Shown here: positions 45,641 to 55,633 of the stretch, piece after piece | How the letters are laid out: every line of letters begins with the position of its first letter | How positions within the stretch are numbered: position 1 is the first letter of the stretch | Assembly: GCA_948567375.1 (NCBI GenBank) | Contig: OX419757.1 | Coordinates: 7,254,001-7,318,000 of the forward strand | DNA from: Lunularia cruciata | Lineage: Eukaryota; Streptophyta; Marchantiopsida; Lunulariales; Lunulariaceae | Length of the DNA: 64,000 nucleotides | Reading direction: 5' to 3' | Translations under genes and position numbers: made by a program | Notes under the pieces: model-generated | Database searches by the model: none | What the model saw: only the letters and a program-made list of their open reading frames with translations | Told to the model about the DNA's origin: nothing

Positions 45641-46387
45641 ATTTCAGGTTCACACTGATTGGAGTATGTTGGGGCTTGGAGCGGTGCTCACCCAACATGA
45701 TGATGAGGAGAAGGAGTTTGTGGTGGCCTATGCTAGTCGCTCCAACAATTCAGCGGAGGCGAAGTATAGTTCATATGAGGGAGAGTGCTTGGCAGCAGTT
45801 TGGGCAGTAGCACATTTCTGATGTTACCTATTTGGTAACCCCTTCACTCTCATCACAGATCATCAGCCGCTGAAGTGGTTGATGGAGTCCGACAAGCTTT
45901 CAGGGAAGCTTCCATGATGGGCTCTGATTTTACAGGAGTATGATTTCACGGTTGTTCACAGACCTGGAGTGGTGAACTGTGATGCAGATGGGTTGAGTAG
46001 AAACCCATGTCCCAACCAGCAGGATCAGACCGGAGCACGTTGGCATGGTGAGACAGATGAGGAGATGGTGCCAGGTTGGCATGCATCAGCCTTTCTGTGT
46101 ATATTTGCAGAGACATTGGTGGTATCTCTCTCAGCGCATACAGGAGGAGTTATTGAGGTCACAGATCCAGAGAGTGAAGATATTGGTACAGTTCAGCGAG
46201 ACATTCATGATGATGTCTTAGTGATGGACTATCTTCGCACTGGTGTTGTGGGTGGCACAGTTGGGGCCAAGGAGAGAGACCATGTTCTTCAGCGAGCCAG
46301 ACGGTTCAGATTGGAGGGTAGACACCTTTTGCGTGTATGGGAGGATGGTAGAGTGCGAGTAGTACCACTTCCATCACAGGACCACAG
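45641..46387 (+). pseudogene. E4 RNase H and connection region
   Basis: RNase H motifs QVHTDWSMLGLGAVLTQ, YEGECLAAVWAVAHF and LITDHQPLKWL, followed by VVHRPGVVNCDADGLSRNP. Stops are TGA 45819-45821 and TGA 45915-45917; both are CAA in E2 (and the second also in E3), the pattern expected if a former CGA lost its CpG by deamination on opposite strands. A one-base deletion near 46377, by comparison with E2, shifts the frame into the integrase. Confidence 0.85.
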
Positions 46388-47500
46388 TTGGTCCGTCATG
46401 CTCATGAGGAGCTAGGACATTTTGGAGTAAAGCGTACATATAGCTTACTCCAGAGTCATTATTGGTGGCGCGGTATGCAGACCGAGGTACAGCAGTTTGT
46501 TGCCAGATGTGTGGTTTGTGACCGAGTTAGAGCATCATTCAATGCTCCTACGCCACAGTTACACCCATTACCTATCATGGGATTGGGTTACCGTTGGAGT
46601 TTGGACTTTGCCAGACCTTTACCGCTGACTGTGAGACATCATCGGTATGTTTTGGTGATGGTGGAGCACTTCTCCAAGTGGATTGAGTTGGTGGCACTTC
46701 CTGACAAGTCTAGTGAAGGGACAGCTTACTCGTTCTTGGATCGAGTTCTTAGTCATTTTGGTGCACCAGCTGAGGTTTTGACTGATCAGGGTACAGAGTT
46801 CTTGGGAGAGTTTCAGGTCTTGTGTGACAAGGCTTTGATTGATCATCGTACTACATCCCGAGATCACCCTGAGGCAGATGGCTTAGCAGAGAGAGTGGTT
46901 CAGACGGTGAAGAGAGGATTGCGAAAGTATGGTTTGCAGAGAGGCCACTTGGGAGATTGGGATCTCCAGTTACCTTGGTTGGCCATGGGCTATCGGTTCA
47001 GCCGGCAAGCCTCCTTAGCATCCTTCTCTCCATACTTTCTACTCTATGGACGAGATCTAGATTTACCTGCAGCCATTCGTCGAGATGCTACTATAGTTTT
47101 GGACTTGGATGACCTTGATGTATGGATGAGCGCATGTTCTCAGCGGGCAGAGATCTTTCGGAGAGTGATGCCGATGGCCTTCAAGAACTTGGCGATTGCT
47201 CAGCATAGAGATACTTTACGCTATGCTACCATTCGAGGAGGAGGTTATAGACCCTCGATCCGTCGATTTCATCCAGGCGACTATGTATATCTACAGCAGA
47301 CAGCACCGACGACACTTGATGTTTCTACAGGCCGCACTATCTTGAGAGTGCGCGAGGTTTTGCCATCTGGAGTCCTTGTGTTAGAAGGACGTGATGGTGT
47401 TGTTTGGAAGGATCATGTGCGCAATTGTGCGCCATGCCACCTCCCAAACATTGATGGTACTATGGACCCAAGCTTGGCACTTGTACGTGCAGGCTTGAGG
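46388..47500 (+). CDS. E4 integrase (zinc-binding, DDE core, C-terminal domain)
   Basis: Uninterrupted to the stop at 47639. HHCC: HEELGHFGVK and ARCVVCDRV. Core: WSLDFARPL (Asp), VLTDQGTEFLGEF (Asp) and DHPEADGLAERV (Glu). A C-terminal GPY/F-like part follows (FHPGDYVYLQQ, VREVLPSGVLVLEGRDG). It inserts element DNA and, judged by the flanks of E2, E3 and E4, makes 4-bp target duplications. The PHD finger follows in the same frame. As part of a broken polyprotein it is probably not expressed from this copy. Confidence 0.9.
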
Positions 47501-47641
47501 TGTATGTTATGTGGCTCTTCTGGTGGAGCTGCTACTATGTTAGTGTGTGATAGCTGTTCGAGAGGATGGCATATGGCATGTATGACTCCTCCCCTCACGG
47601 TGGTTCCTCAGGGACAGTGGTTATGTCCTAGATGTACTTGA
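47501..47641 (+). CDS. E4 C-terminal PHD finger of integrase
   Basis: Cys/His pattern CX2C-X11-CX2C-X4-H-X2-C-X14-CX2C (residues 372-416 of the open frame beginning at 46388): CMLC, CDSCSRGWHMAC, LCPRC. This is the complete C4HC3 set of a PHD finger, a histone-tail reader fold. It is the last 48 residues before TGA. Its place at the end of integrase corresponds to that of the chromodomain in chromoviruses, so I infer a role in choosing insertion sites. It is conserved in E3 and traceable in E2. Confidence 0.9.
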   Translation, partial: CMLCGSSGGAATMLVCDSCSRGWHMACMTPPLTVVPQGQWLCPRCT

Positions 47642-47799
47642 CCTATAGCTAGTTCATTCTTTATATGGTATAGATTGCAGACAGGCGACTAACGATGGGG
47701 CTCCATAGCACCCGGCCTCCTGATCTTTGCCCATTAGAGGGTATACCATATACTTAGAGTAGATGGCTATCTGGAGTTAGAGGGACCTAACCGCCAGCT

Positions 47800-47809
47800 A
47801 GGGGGGCGA
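47800..47809 (+). other. E4 polypurine tract
   Basis: aggggggcga directly before the A1 segment; corresponding tracts occur in E3 (about 29510) and E2 (about 33050). It would prime plus-strand DNA at the first base of A1. The non-coding stretch 47642-47799 precedes it. Confidence 0.75.
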
Positions 47810-48472
47810 TTGTGGCACTTTAGAGTCTATGTATGACTTATGTGTGAGTTGTGCTTTTATAGTGTATGATGTTGACAGCGATGTATGTTGTGTAGCGATG
47901 TATATACGCACGACAGTTGTCACGCCATTTGTAGTTCCGCATCTAGATGCTCGGACACTGGAGTCCTAGTGATGGTAGTTAGAGTTATTCTAGCTATTTC
48001 TCAGGGACTACTTTCCGGCGGTTAGATTTCGTGTTCGGGGTACTGACTTCACGGTGGGGCCCACCGTCACTTTGCACCGTTTGCACCGTCGAGTGTGCCG
48101 TCAGCGGGACCATTAGGGTTTCAGGGCTAGCTCGAGTCCAGGGGGTATAGTTTCGAAGTGAGCTCCAGAGAGCTCACTTCTCTGATGTTGAGCCTTCGAG
48201 TTCCTGGCTATGGTGGACAGAGGCCGGCGAGCGTCACCTGGATTCTCTATGCTTGAGTGGGTGTGGCTTGACTGTAATCAGTGCCCAGTTGTTGGCAGTT
48301 TATAGAGTGACAGATCAAGTATTGATCTGAGTTGAGTTGAGTTGAAAGTGTTAAGCAATCTGATTATTGTGGCACTTTAGAGTCTATGTATGACTTATGT
48401 GTGAGTTGTGCTTTTATAGTGTATGATGTTGACAGCGATGTATGTTGTGTAGCGATGTATATACGCACGACA
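47810..48472 (+). repeat. E4 3' terminus: A1 - gt - B' - A2
   Basis: A1 47810-47915 (ttgtggcacttt to cacgaca), dinucleotide gt 47916-47917, B' 47918-48366 (tgtcacgcc to ctgatta), A2 48367-48472. A1 and A2 are 106 bp each and nearly identical. The outer end is gaca, inverse of the 5' start tgtc. Compare B at 38578-39026. Confidence 0.92.
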
Positions 48473-48484
48473 AGATTGAGACCA

Positions 48485-49157
48485 GTGAGCCAGCTTGTCT
48501 CACACTCAAGATGAACCCTTGATGACTATTATTGTAGTGCATCATGGACTAAGAAGGTAAGGAACCCCAACTCTATTATACTTCTCCAAGGCTAACACTC
48601 CAAGACTCAAGACATTACTCACTAGAGAACTCAATGAGAGAGAGATAGTTGCAAATGAAAGGATGATGAGTATCTCATTACCCCTAGTTTATATATTTAT
48701 GAAATAGTTATGCATCAAAGTTATTAATTACTAGAGTAACTCAAGTTATTAGACTAAAAGATAAATAAAGTCAAAAAGCTAAAAGAATATCTATACTCAT
48801 GGGAATATTCTCCTAAGCATGTGGTCTTATCTTGACCCAACCATTAAGTCAAGGATTCCTTCACATGGGCTATCCTTGGACTATAGAAAAATCCAAACAA
48901 AAAGGCTTGTGGATCCAAGAATTCTCAACTTTTTTTCAAAACCAAACACCTAATAATAATATCAAGTCAACACATTAAAATCCAAAATAGTGGTGTTCAT
49001 CTTTTCCACTTCTTCTAAAGTTAGGTCCCTTCTATCTTAGCTATGACTAACTTTAGCTAATCATGACTAATGTAGAGCCATCCTTTATCTCTATATAAAC
49101 AATATCTATCAAGTACTTATAATACCAAACTAAATATCACAATACCATATACATACA
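48485..49157. mobile_element. 673-bp insertion in Y2, possible solo LTR
   Basis: Flanked by gacca (48480-48484 and 49158-49162); Y1 reads gagaccaagttg across the empty site. Inner ends are gtgagccag and tacataca. It contains ctctatataaac at about 49090. It has no coding and no other copy in this window. The end bases do not give a clean TG...CA, so the class is open. Confidence 0.65.
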
Positions 49158-49803
49158 GACCAAGTTGTCCAACCAACCAAGGAATAAAAATGCTTATCCA
49201 ATTGCATGGCTTCTTCTAAGTGTTTTGGCTCTTGCATAGTCCCCTCCACTTTTGTTTGTGATTTCAAGCCCCTCACAAATCAATCTTCACCTTCCAATAT
49301 ATTTGGAATTTTCACAATGGTATTTTAGAGTTGCATGATGTAGCTTCTTATAGAACCAATCTGCTTCAACTCTGCCAACCTATCTTGTGCGCCTCATGTG
49401 GCATTTATAGCTTGGAATCGACCAATGATGGCACTCTTGAATTCTCCCCATGTCAAGATTAGTGCAACAATTTGTTGTTCAACTTGCTCCACTCAGAACC
49501 GCCACCATAGCTTTACCACTCCATCCAATTGGCTTGAAGCCAATAGAATCTATTTCCATTCATCTTGAAGATTTGTATCTTCAAAATAACATTTTCAATC
49601 AAATACAAAATTCTCAACTATTCCCAAGAGATTCTTGCCTTTAAATACCTTAAGCTTTGGAAATCGTATTCACTCTTCTCCTTCTTGAAATGGTGCTCTC
49701 TCTCTACATGCTCTTGTCGTTGATGATCTTGTTCTTCCAACAATCAAGTAAGGTGCTTGATTTTTTACAACATGCCAATGATTACCTCATGCATTGTCGC
49801 CAT
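49158..49803 (-). pseudogene. Y2 Gag remnant
   Basis: Minus-strand homolog of the Y1 Gag N-terminal two thirds (ATG equivalent at about 49803), with several deletions and stops. The rest of Gag lies left of E4 at 38320-38573. 49804-50062 is the untranslated leader with a decayed primer site. Confidence 0.75.
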
Positions 49804-50062
49804 GACTCTGACTCTATCAAACTACCTATAGTTTAACACATAGATGCAACACATCCACCATTCTCCATAAGTTACAATTAGAAGTACCAAGTGCTCATTA
49901 GACAAGGTGATTTCATTCAACAAATTCTGCCCAAAGCGTGAGATGATGAATTGTGTGAAATGATGCTTGGGTAGTACATGGACACAAAAATCCCAATGGT
50001 TTGGAAGAAATGGATTTGGTGGTCCATAAATTCCATCCATCCTATTCTTGCTCTAATATCAA

Positions 50063-50495
50063 TGTAGAAGACCAAGGAGAGAAATAATAGAATGGAAGAT
50101 TGGAGTGGAAGATCACATTAAGACACTTGAATGAAAGAAACTCAAAATGTCTAGCATGAGCTTGGGCTTTGGTATTTATAGCAAGCATACAAGGCTCTTG
50201 AGAAGCTTCTTTCTAGAAGTTGCCTACTTGACATGCAAGCTAAGTTAGTTAGAAGCTTCTAGAGAAGTCTTCTTTTAGAAACTATCTACTTGGTGTGCAA
50301 GCTAAGCTAACTAGAAAGCTTCCTAAGAAGCTTCTTCCTAGAAGTCACCACTTGGCATGCATATAATCCAATAATTGGAAGGTACCAAGTAGTTTCCTAG
50401 ATGCTTCTAGAATATTTTTATAAATCTTGGCTATTTGGCCTATTTGCTACTTCCTTAGTCTTGATTAACTTATCTAGAAACTCCATATTGTTACA
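50063..50495 (-). repeat. Y2 right LTR
   Basis: 433 bp, tgtagaagacc to attgttaca, homologous to both Y1 LTRs and to 34372-34863. Heat-shock palindromes are partly decayed (for example gttagaagcttctagag near 50250). Confidence 0.85.
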
Positions 50496-50500
50496 ATTTT

Positions 50501-51976
50501 CTACAACACACAATAGATTCCCATAGAATACCATAGAACATCAACCAATATCTTAGGTCTCAATAAGAGAAAAGATTGATTCTAGTTTTGAATTCAAATG
50601 GAAGCTTGTCCAATTGATAGTTCATATTAGGTGACCATACCATTGTTTTGTGACATGGAGAAGATTCATGGGATCTCCAAAGGCTCCAAGAATTACTTTG
50701 ATATTGTGTGCACCATTGAGTTGAATTATTTTATCAAGGAATTTTATAGTATGTGTGACTATAATAGATATGGAACTCAACTTTGTTCACATCTTTAGTG
50801 GCATGGAGGGGATTTTTCCAACACTTGGAGGTCCATCAATGGAGAATTACCACAAGTGCATGTGTGTACGTGGAAGAGATTGACCTAGGGAGATAATATT
50901 GGTCTCTAAACTCATCTCCATTGCCTTAGGCTATATTTCTTTAGGATGATAGGCAGTAACCATGCATCTTAGTTCTAATAATATTGGTGTATCTAGTGTT
51001 AATGGACTAGTTGGAGATGTTGCTACTATGGTGGGTGGTATCAATGCAAGAGGTGGTGGAGTACTTGAGTTTAACTCCATGGTGGAGTTCTTCTAGTACT
51101 TGAGGTAGAATTACAATTAGGATGGACTTACAAGCTGAAGAGCTTGTAGGAGTTCCAATGGAGGCTAGAAAGTGCATACACTTGCATGAGATGGTGGATT
51201 GATTTCACTTATTGAAACAAAAGCTATCTAGTATGGCATATAGGATACTAAAAAAAGAGTGATGATATAGAGTGGATGATACTACCCTATTATAAGTGAC
51301 CTCATCAAAATTGGCAATTATCTTTAGTTTGCCAATGCATATTGCGATCAACATAGTGGAGGAAGGAGAAGTGAAATTTGTATTTGGTATGAAGACCTCA
51401 TCTATAGCAATTACTTCTCCTAGGGTGCAACAAATTCCACCCAACCTTGTTGGTTTTAGTAGGCAAAGTGGACAACCAAAATCTCATGGAGCAAGTAGAG
51501 GCATAGTGCACATGGACCCTTACTCTCATTTTTTAGTCAAGAGTAACCATCGAGTGGTGGTATTGCTTGTTAGACTTGTGATGGAGCTCACTACAAGAGG
51601 GAGTGTACTCAAGGTATTGGGCATGATACCGCTAGAGCACTAGAGCAAAACTAGAGGCAATGTGACTATTTCAATAGATTTGATCACACTAGTGATGGAT
51701 TCTTTGACATACATTTGGAGTTATGGTATGGTAGGATCGCTATGGTAGGAGGTTGAGGAGCCATGGGTCATGGAAGGTGAAGTGGTAGGGGTGGAAGAGG
51801 ATCCAAATCTAGTAGGAACACAATACTTGCTCTTGCCTCTAAAACAACCATAGCTACTTGGATTGAGCAATTACAACAAAGATTGGCTAGCATGGCTATA
51901 TGTCAAAGGAGATCAGATTTGGATGATGAGCCTTCCACTTTTTATGTTTGTGATAGAGAAATCCTTGACTTTATGT
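50501..51976 (+). pseudogene. E1 Gag and zinc-knuckle remnant
   Basis: Resumes E1 after Y2. It aligns with E4 from about 40400 (ttgttttgtgacatggagaag with ttgttgtgggacatggacgag) through Gag, the knuckles (about 51560-51720) and the linker to the equivalent of GDRDALDFM. It is full of stops. Beyond 51976 homology ends. Confidence 0.75.
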
Positions 51977-54480
51977 ATATGTACAATAGGTTTCTGTACC
52001 CCTATAGAGATCATAGGGTCTAAGTCTTCATTCATAGGCATCTGTAATGGGGGCACCAGTTCCCTCCATAACACCCCATCACTTTTGCTCAACATACCTT
52101 TGAAGGATCTATATAACACCGTGCAGTTATAGGCTCATATTTTGCTTTGTTTGCTTTTCTTCCTGTTGGTTTTTCTTCTTAGTGCCTTTTCTTTTTTGCA
52201 TCCACCCAGGTGAAGTGGTCATGTGTATAAAAGGGACCCCAAAAGAAAGGCGAAAGGAGTACATGGCACAAACAAGTGCAAAAAGAAAGAGAGGCGCAAG
52301 GCACAATAGTCAAAAACCACCAAAAATAGAGACAAATACAAGTAGGTCTCAAAGGAACCCAAGGAAAAAGCCCTCCAAGAACAAGCCGCAAAGAAACCCA
52401 GGAAGGGGAGGTCTACTCTTGAACTGTATGGTAGAGGTACTCTAATTGCATGTCCAATTAGTGGTGACGGAGTACCCTAGCTGTGCTCGGTGTACCTACT
52501 GCAGTCACCCAACAATGAAGACACAACACCTTGACATGTTGCAAAGTGATTGATCCGTGTTGTCGGTAATAAGATGTGATCATGACTAGAGAGACAGCCT
52601 GTGGCCCTCTCCTTTGCGAAGCTTTGCTCTTGGCCTTGGCCTAGGTTTCTCTTTGCCTTTCTGGTCCTTCTAGAGGAGTCTTGACAGTCTTCTTATCTTT
52701 TTGCACCTTCTGGTGCGCTTGTTTTCCTTTTCTTGCTTTCTTTCGGGTATATATTTGGGCCTGTTGGTCTTTCCCTCCGGGAACCATTGAGTAGTTGAAC
52801 GCATGGAAGCGAATGGATAGTAGTTGCCAACAACAAAGCTTGGATCACACGTGTAAATTGTAGAAACACAAGAAAGGAACCCCTTTATATTGCAGTGTCG
52901 CAGAAGCTAGTTACACGGGAATAAATGAATCACTATCTATAACTCCCATGGCCAAAGACTGCGGACACAAGGTGAAACGCCAAAGTCTTTTCAATTTCCA
53001 GAGAGCCGTTATTTCTGCTCTTTCGTGGCTTCTCATGGGGTTAGCAAGTGGATCCTAGCAGAGTTCCCTCACCTCCACCATGACACAAGACCAAAAGACA
53101 TGACACACGGCTTTGAACTGGAAGGGGTGGTTTGTTCTCCGGCTCTTTTACCTCAACTCCTCAACTCCTCCGTAGGCCTGGAGGAGTTGAAAACCCACAA
53201 ACGGAGTATTTTTGCGAACGAAAGAGTAACTGCTATTGTCGTTCCCAATTGGATCGGGACCTGCTTGTTTGTCCCACTCTTTCGACAAGTGGATCCGCAC
53301 TCTTTAAGAAAGGGAGACTAGTGAATCTGGTCGGCTCAGACAATTTCACCGGGTCTGAAAGTCAGCAGGTGTGGAGGATTCTGGCAGGTTAGTCGAATTC
53401 AGAGAGTATTGGCCGCCCCAAATTTTGTTTCTGGCCAAGAGGTAAATTGGGAACCTAGACAATCAAATTTGGGACGGCATGATTTTCTCGAGTAACCATG
53501 CGGCATGAGCTGTGAGTGAGATTAACAAAGAGTGAAGAGAATAGGTCATCTACCCTCCTTGCAGGTGGAGTAAGAACCGTATCGTGATTATATTAGGTGT
53601 GGTAGGGCAGATTCCTCTTACCAATACTATTGGGGCTTAGCCCCATTTTACCCCCTTCACGGCTTGATGGGTCTTCCCATCCTTCTTGTTATCACACGCC
53701 GTCGTCTTCCTCTTCTATCGTGATTAGAAGATGTAGAGTCTCGAACCCTCTATTCACCTTTCGAGATCGAATTGTCTCTGACACAAATCTCAACTCGGTC
53801 AACCTCACCCTTAGAACCTTAGAACCTTAGCCCACCATGGGTAACCTAGCCAAGTAAATCCTAATGGTTAGAAAGAATGTTAGGTCAGAGAGCCGTGTGT
53901 TGGGCCATGGAAACTATCTCGTAGAGCAGTAGCCCGGAAAGACAATCAATTTGACATGAGGAAGAAAGAGCCGCCATATGTAAAGAATTCTACTATTGAT
54001 GACCATGTGCCTACTAGCTTTATATCAGTATGAAATTTATCATTTAAATAAGACTGCCTGAGATTACTGGACAGGTAAAATATTCTGATTTAATGCATAA
54101 GTGAATTCCCATTGTTCAACTTCGAATCCGGTCCAAGATAGTTTTCGGAAATCTTCTCTCCACGAGTGCATGCTCAGCTCGATTGCGATAGACTGACCTT
54201 TTTAAGCGGTCAAAAACTCCACAATCTCGTGGCGTGTTTGATATTTGAAGGAGGTTCGTCTCAACACTTATACGCTCTACCCGTTTGTTCTACGTCTGAT
54301 GCCACGATGGGTTGGTGGAGTTTGTAAGCAATTTGTTGAAGCTGGAGTCGAAGCCCTTGTGACCTTTTCAGTTTAGTAATTTGGTCAGTGTCTTAGATCG
54401 TTTTCATCACTAGATGTTTAGCATGCCCGCTGTCCAAGAGTCAAAGGCCATTGAGCTGATAGAATAATGCAGACTACTGA
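51977..54480. other. Region without recognised genes
   Basis: 51977-52800 looks like repeat or former promoter sequence (gtgtataaaaggg at about 52223, pyrimidine-rich tracts), with a short Lys/Arg-rich open frame at 52182-52445 that matches nothing I know. 52800-54480 has host-like composition with scattered open frames up to 98 codons, none convincing. The upstream part of the epoxide hydrolase gene probably lies near its right end. Confidence 0.5.
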
Positions 54481-54691
54481 AATTGAGAGCCTTTGAATCC
54501 ATGAAACATTGTATGTTTGTCCAGGGATTGGTACCACGAGAGCTGCATATAGCCGCCCTACTAACCATCTCCAATGAAGATGAGCAAGCAAACAGACATC
54601 AGGCTAACAGATTCTGTTTTCTGTCATCCGTTGCAGGAGGCTGCTGGATTGAGGTTTCTACTAACAACCGAAGAAACGAAAAGGAGCAGCT

Positions 54692-55633
54692 ATGGAGCAA
54701 ATCACCCATAGGACACTGGAGGTAAATGGCATTCGATTGCATATAGCGGAGCAAGGGACGGGACCGGTGGTTTTGTTATTGCATGGATTTCCACAACTGT
54801 GGTATAGTTGGCGACATCAAATTTCTGTCCTAGCCAACGCAGGCTACCATGTGGTCGCCCCAGACTTGAGAGGATACGGGGAAACGGATGCGCCGGCCGA
54901 TCCCAGCAAGTACACAATTCTTCACATTGTGGGCGACGTTGTGGAGCTGATTCAAGCGTTGGGAGAGAAACAAGTTTACCTCGTGGGGCATGATTGGGGA
55001 GCAATAGTAGCGTGGCACACCGTTCTCTTCCGGCCGGATCTGATCAAATGTGTTGTGGCTATAACCGTAGGGTTTTTCGCTCGTGACGCTAAGTATTCTA
55101 TGCTGGACATCGTAAGAGCAGAAGCGGGAGATAAAGTTTACATGCTCGAATGGCAGGAGCCTGGAAAGGCCGAAGCCGATTTAGGGAGGGATGTGAAAGA
55201 GACGTTTTGGAAGTTTTATGCAAGCAGAAGCACGAAACTGATGACCCCGACTGAGGGGAAGTCTATCATGGAAAGTATTCCTGTCCCCAAGGCTCTTCCT
55301 TCATGGATCACGGAGGAAGAGATTCAGGTCTACGTTGATAGTTTTTCGAAGGTTGGTTTCACCGGGGGATTGAACTATTACCGGAACCTTCAAAAGTCCT
55401 GGGAGCTATGCTCTCCGTGGACTAATAAAGGAGTTACAGTGCCTGCTTTGATCCTTACAGGTGATCAGGATTTGACCATCGAACTGGTGAAACGGTACGT
55501 GGAGAGTCCATTATACAAGGAGCAGGCTCCAGATGGGGAATACAAAATATTTTCTGGAGTGGGGCACTTCATGGCGGAGGAGGTTCCCGAGTTATTGAAC
55601 GAAAATCTGCTCGAGTATTTCAAGAAGCACTAG
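54692..55633 (+). CDS. Soluble epoxide hydrolase, copy 2 (complete, 313 aa)
   Basis: A single uninterrupted frame from ATG 54692, the usual length for plant soluble epoxide hydrolases without the N-terminal phosphatase domain. Alpha/beta-hydrolase fold: oxyanion motif HGFP (31-34), nucleophile Asp101 in GHDWG, lid tyrosines Tyr150 (DKVYMLEW) and Tyr230 (GLNYYRN), charge-relay Asp260 (TGDQDL) and His292 (GVGHF). These match the spacing of the potato enzyme StEH1. No signal peptide; cytosolic or peroxisomal action is likely, and the KKH end is not a clear peroxisomal signal. It hydrolyses fatty-acid and other epoxides to diols, in cutin or defence metabolism by family. A pyrimidine tract and ttgcag at about 54631-54636 may be the 3' end of a leader intron. 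Its tandem partner is at the left edge. Confidence 0.95.
   Translation: MEQITHRTLEVNGIRLHIAEQGTGPVVLLLHGFPQLWYSWRHQISVLANAGYHVVAPDLRGYGETDAPADPSKYTILHIVGDVVELIQALGEKQVYLVGHDWGAIVAWHTVLFRPDLIKCVVAITVGFFARDAKYSMLDIVRAEAGDKVYMLEWQEPGKAEADLGRDVKETFWKFYASRSTKLMTPTEGKSIMESIPVPKALPSWITEEEIQVYVDSFSKVGFTGGLNYYRNLQKSWELCSPWTNKGVTVPALILTGDQDLTIELVKRYVESPLYKEQAPDGEYKIFSGVGHFMAEEVPELLNENLLEYFKKH

Larger units (their letters stand above)
38578..48472 (+). mobile_element. E4: best-preserved Ty3/gypsy element encoding a DNA methyltransferase and PHD finger
   Basis: 9895 bp, ends tgtcacgcc and cgcacgaca, flanked by agat at 38574-38577 and 48473-48476. It is inserted in Y2. One frame (frame 3, from about 40300 to 46380) followed by a one-base shift encodes Gag, zinc knuckles, protease, cytosine methyltransferase, RT, RNase H, integrase and PHD, about 2370 codons from the first ATG at 40536. 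Eight stops and one frameshift break it. The two B segments differ at about 13 of 449 positions, nearly all transitions, so the copy is fairly young. Confidence 0.95.
34372..50495 (-). mobile_element. Y2: older chromodomain Ty3/gypsy element, nested in E1
   Basis: Same family as Y1. Ends tgtaaaaga and attgttaca, flanked by atttt at 34367-34371 and 50496-50500. It was split by E4 and by a 673-bp insert. LTRs 34372-34863 and 50063-50495 are strongly diverged from each other, and coding is broken throughout. It is therefore much older than Y1. Confidence 0.9.
5540..51976 (+). mobile_element. E1: oldest Ty3/gypsy E-family element, broken by E2 and Y2
   Basis: E1 survives in three pieces: a 5' terminal segment and start of leader (5540-5982), leader (33685-34371) and Gag region (50496-51976). 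The pieces join when E2 (duplicated aatt) and Y2 (duplicated atttt) are removed, and they run in the same order as E4. It ends within the part matching the zinc-knuckle/protease linker of E4; nothing after that is seen. It is much more diverged than E2, E3 or E4, so it is the oldest layer. It stops before the methyltransferase region, so whether it carried that domain cannot be told. Confidence 0.75.

Noticed and set aside
52182-52445. Lys/Arg-rich open frame
   Set aside because: Low-complexity composition, no recognised domain, in repeat-like sequence.
53025-53321. 98-codon open frame upstream of the epoxide hydrolase
   Set aside because: No recognisable motif and no sign of splicing context; could be chance.
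54483-54725. 80-codon open frame overlapping the epoxide hydrolase start
   Set aside because: Different frame from the enzyme, no domain; more likely leader or intron sequence.
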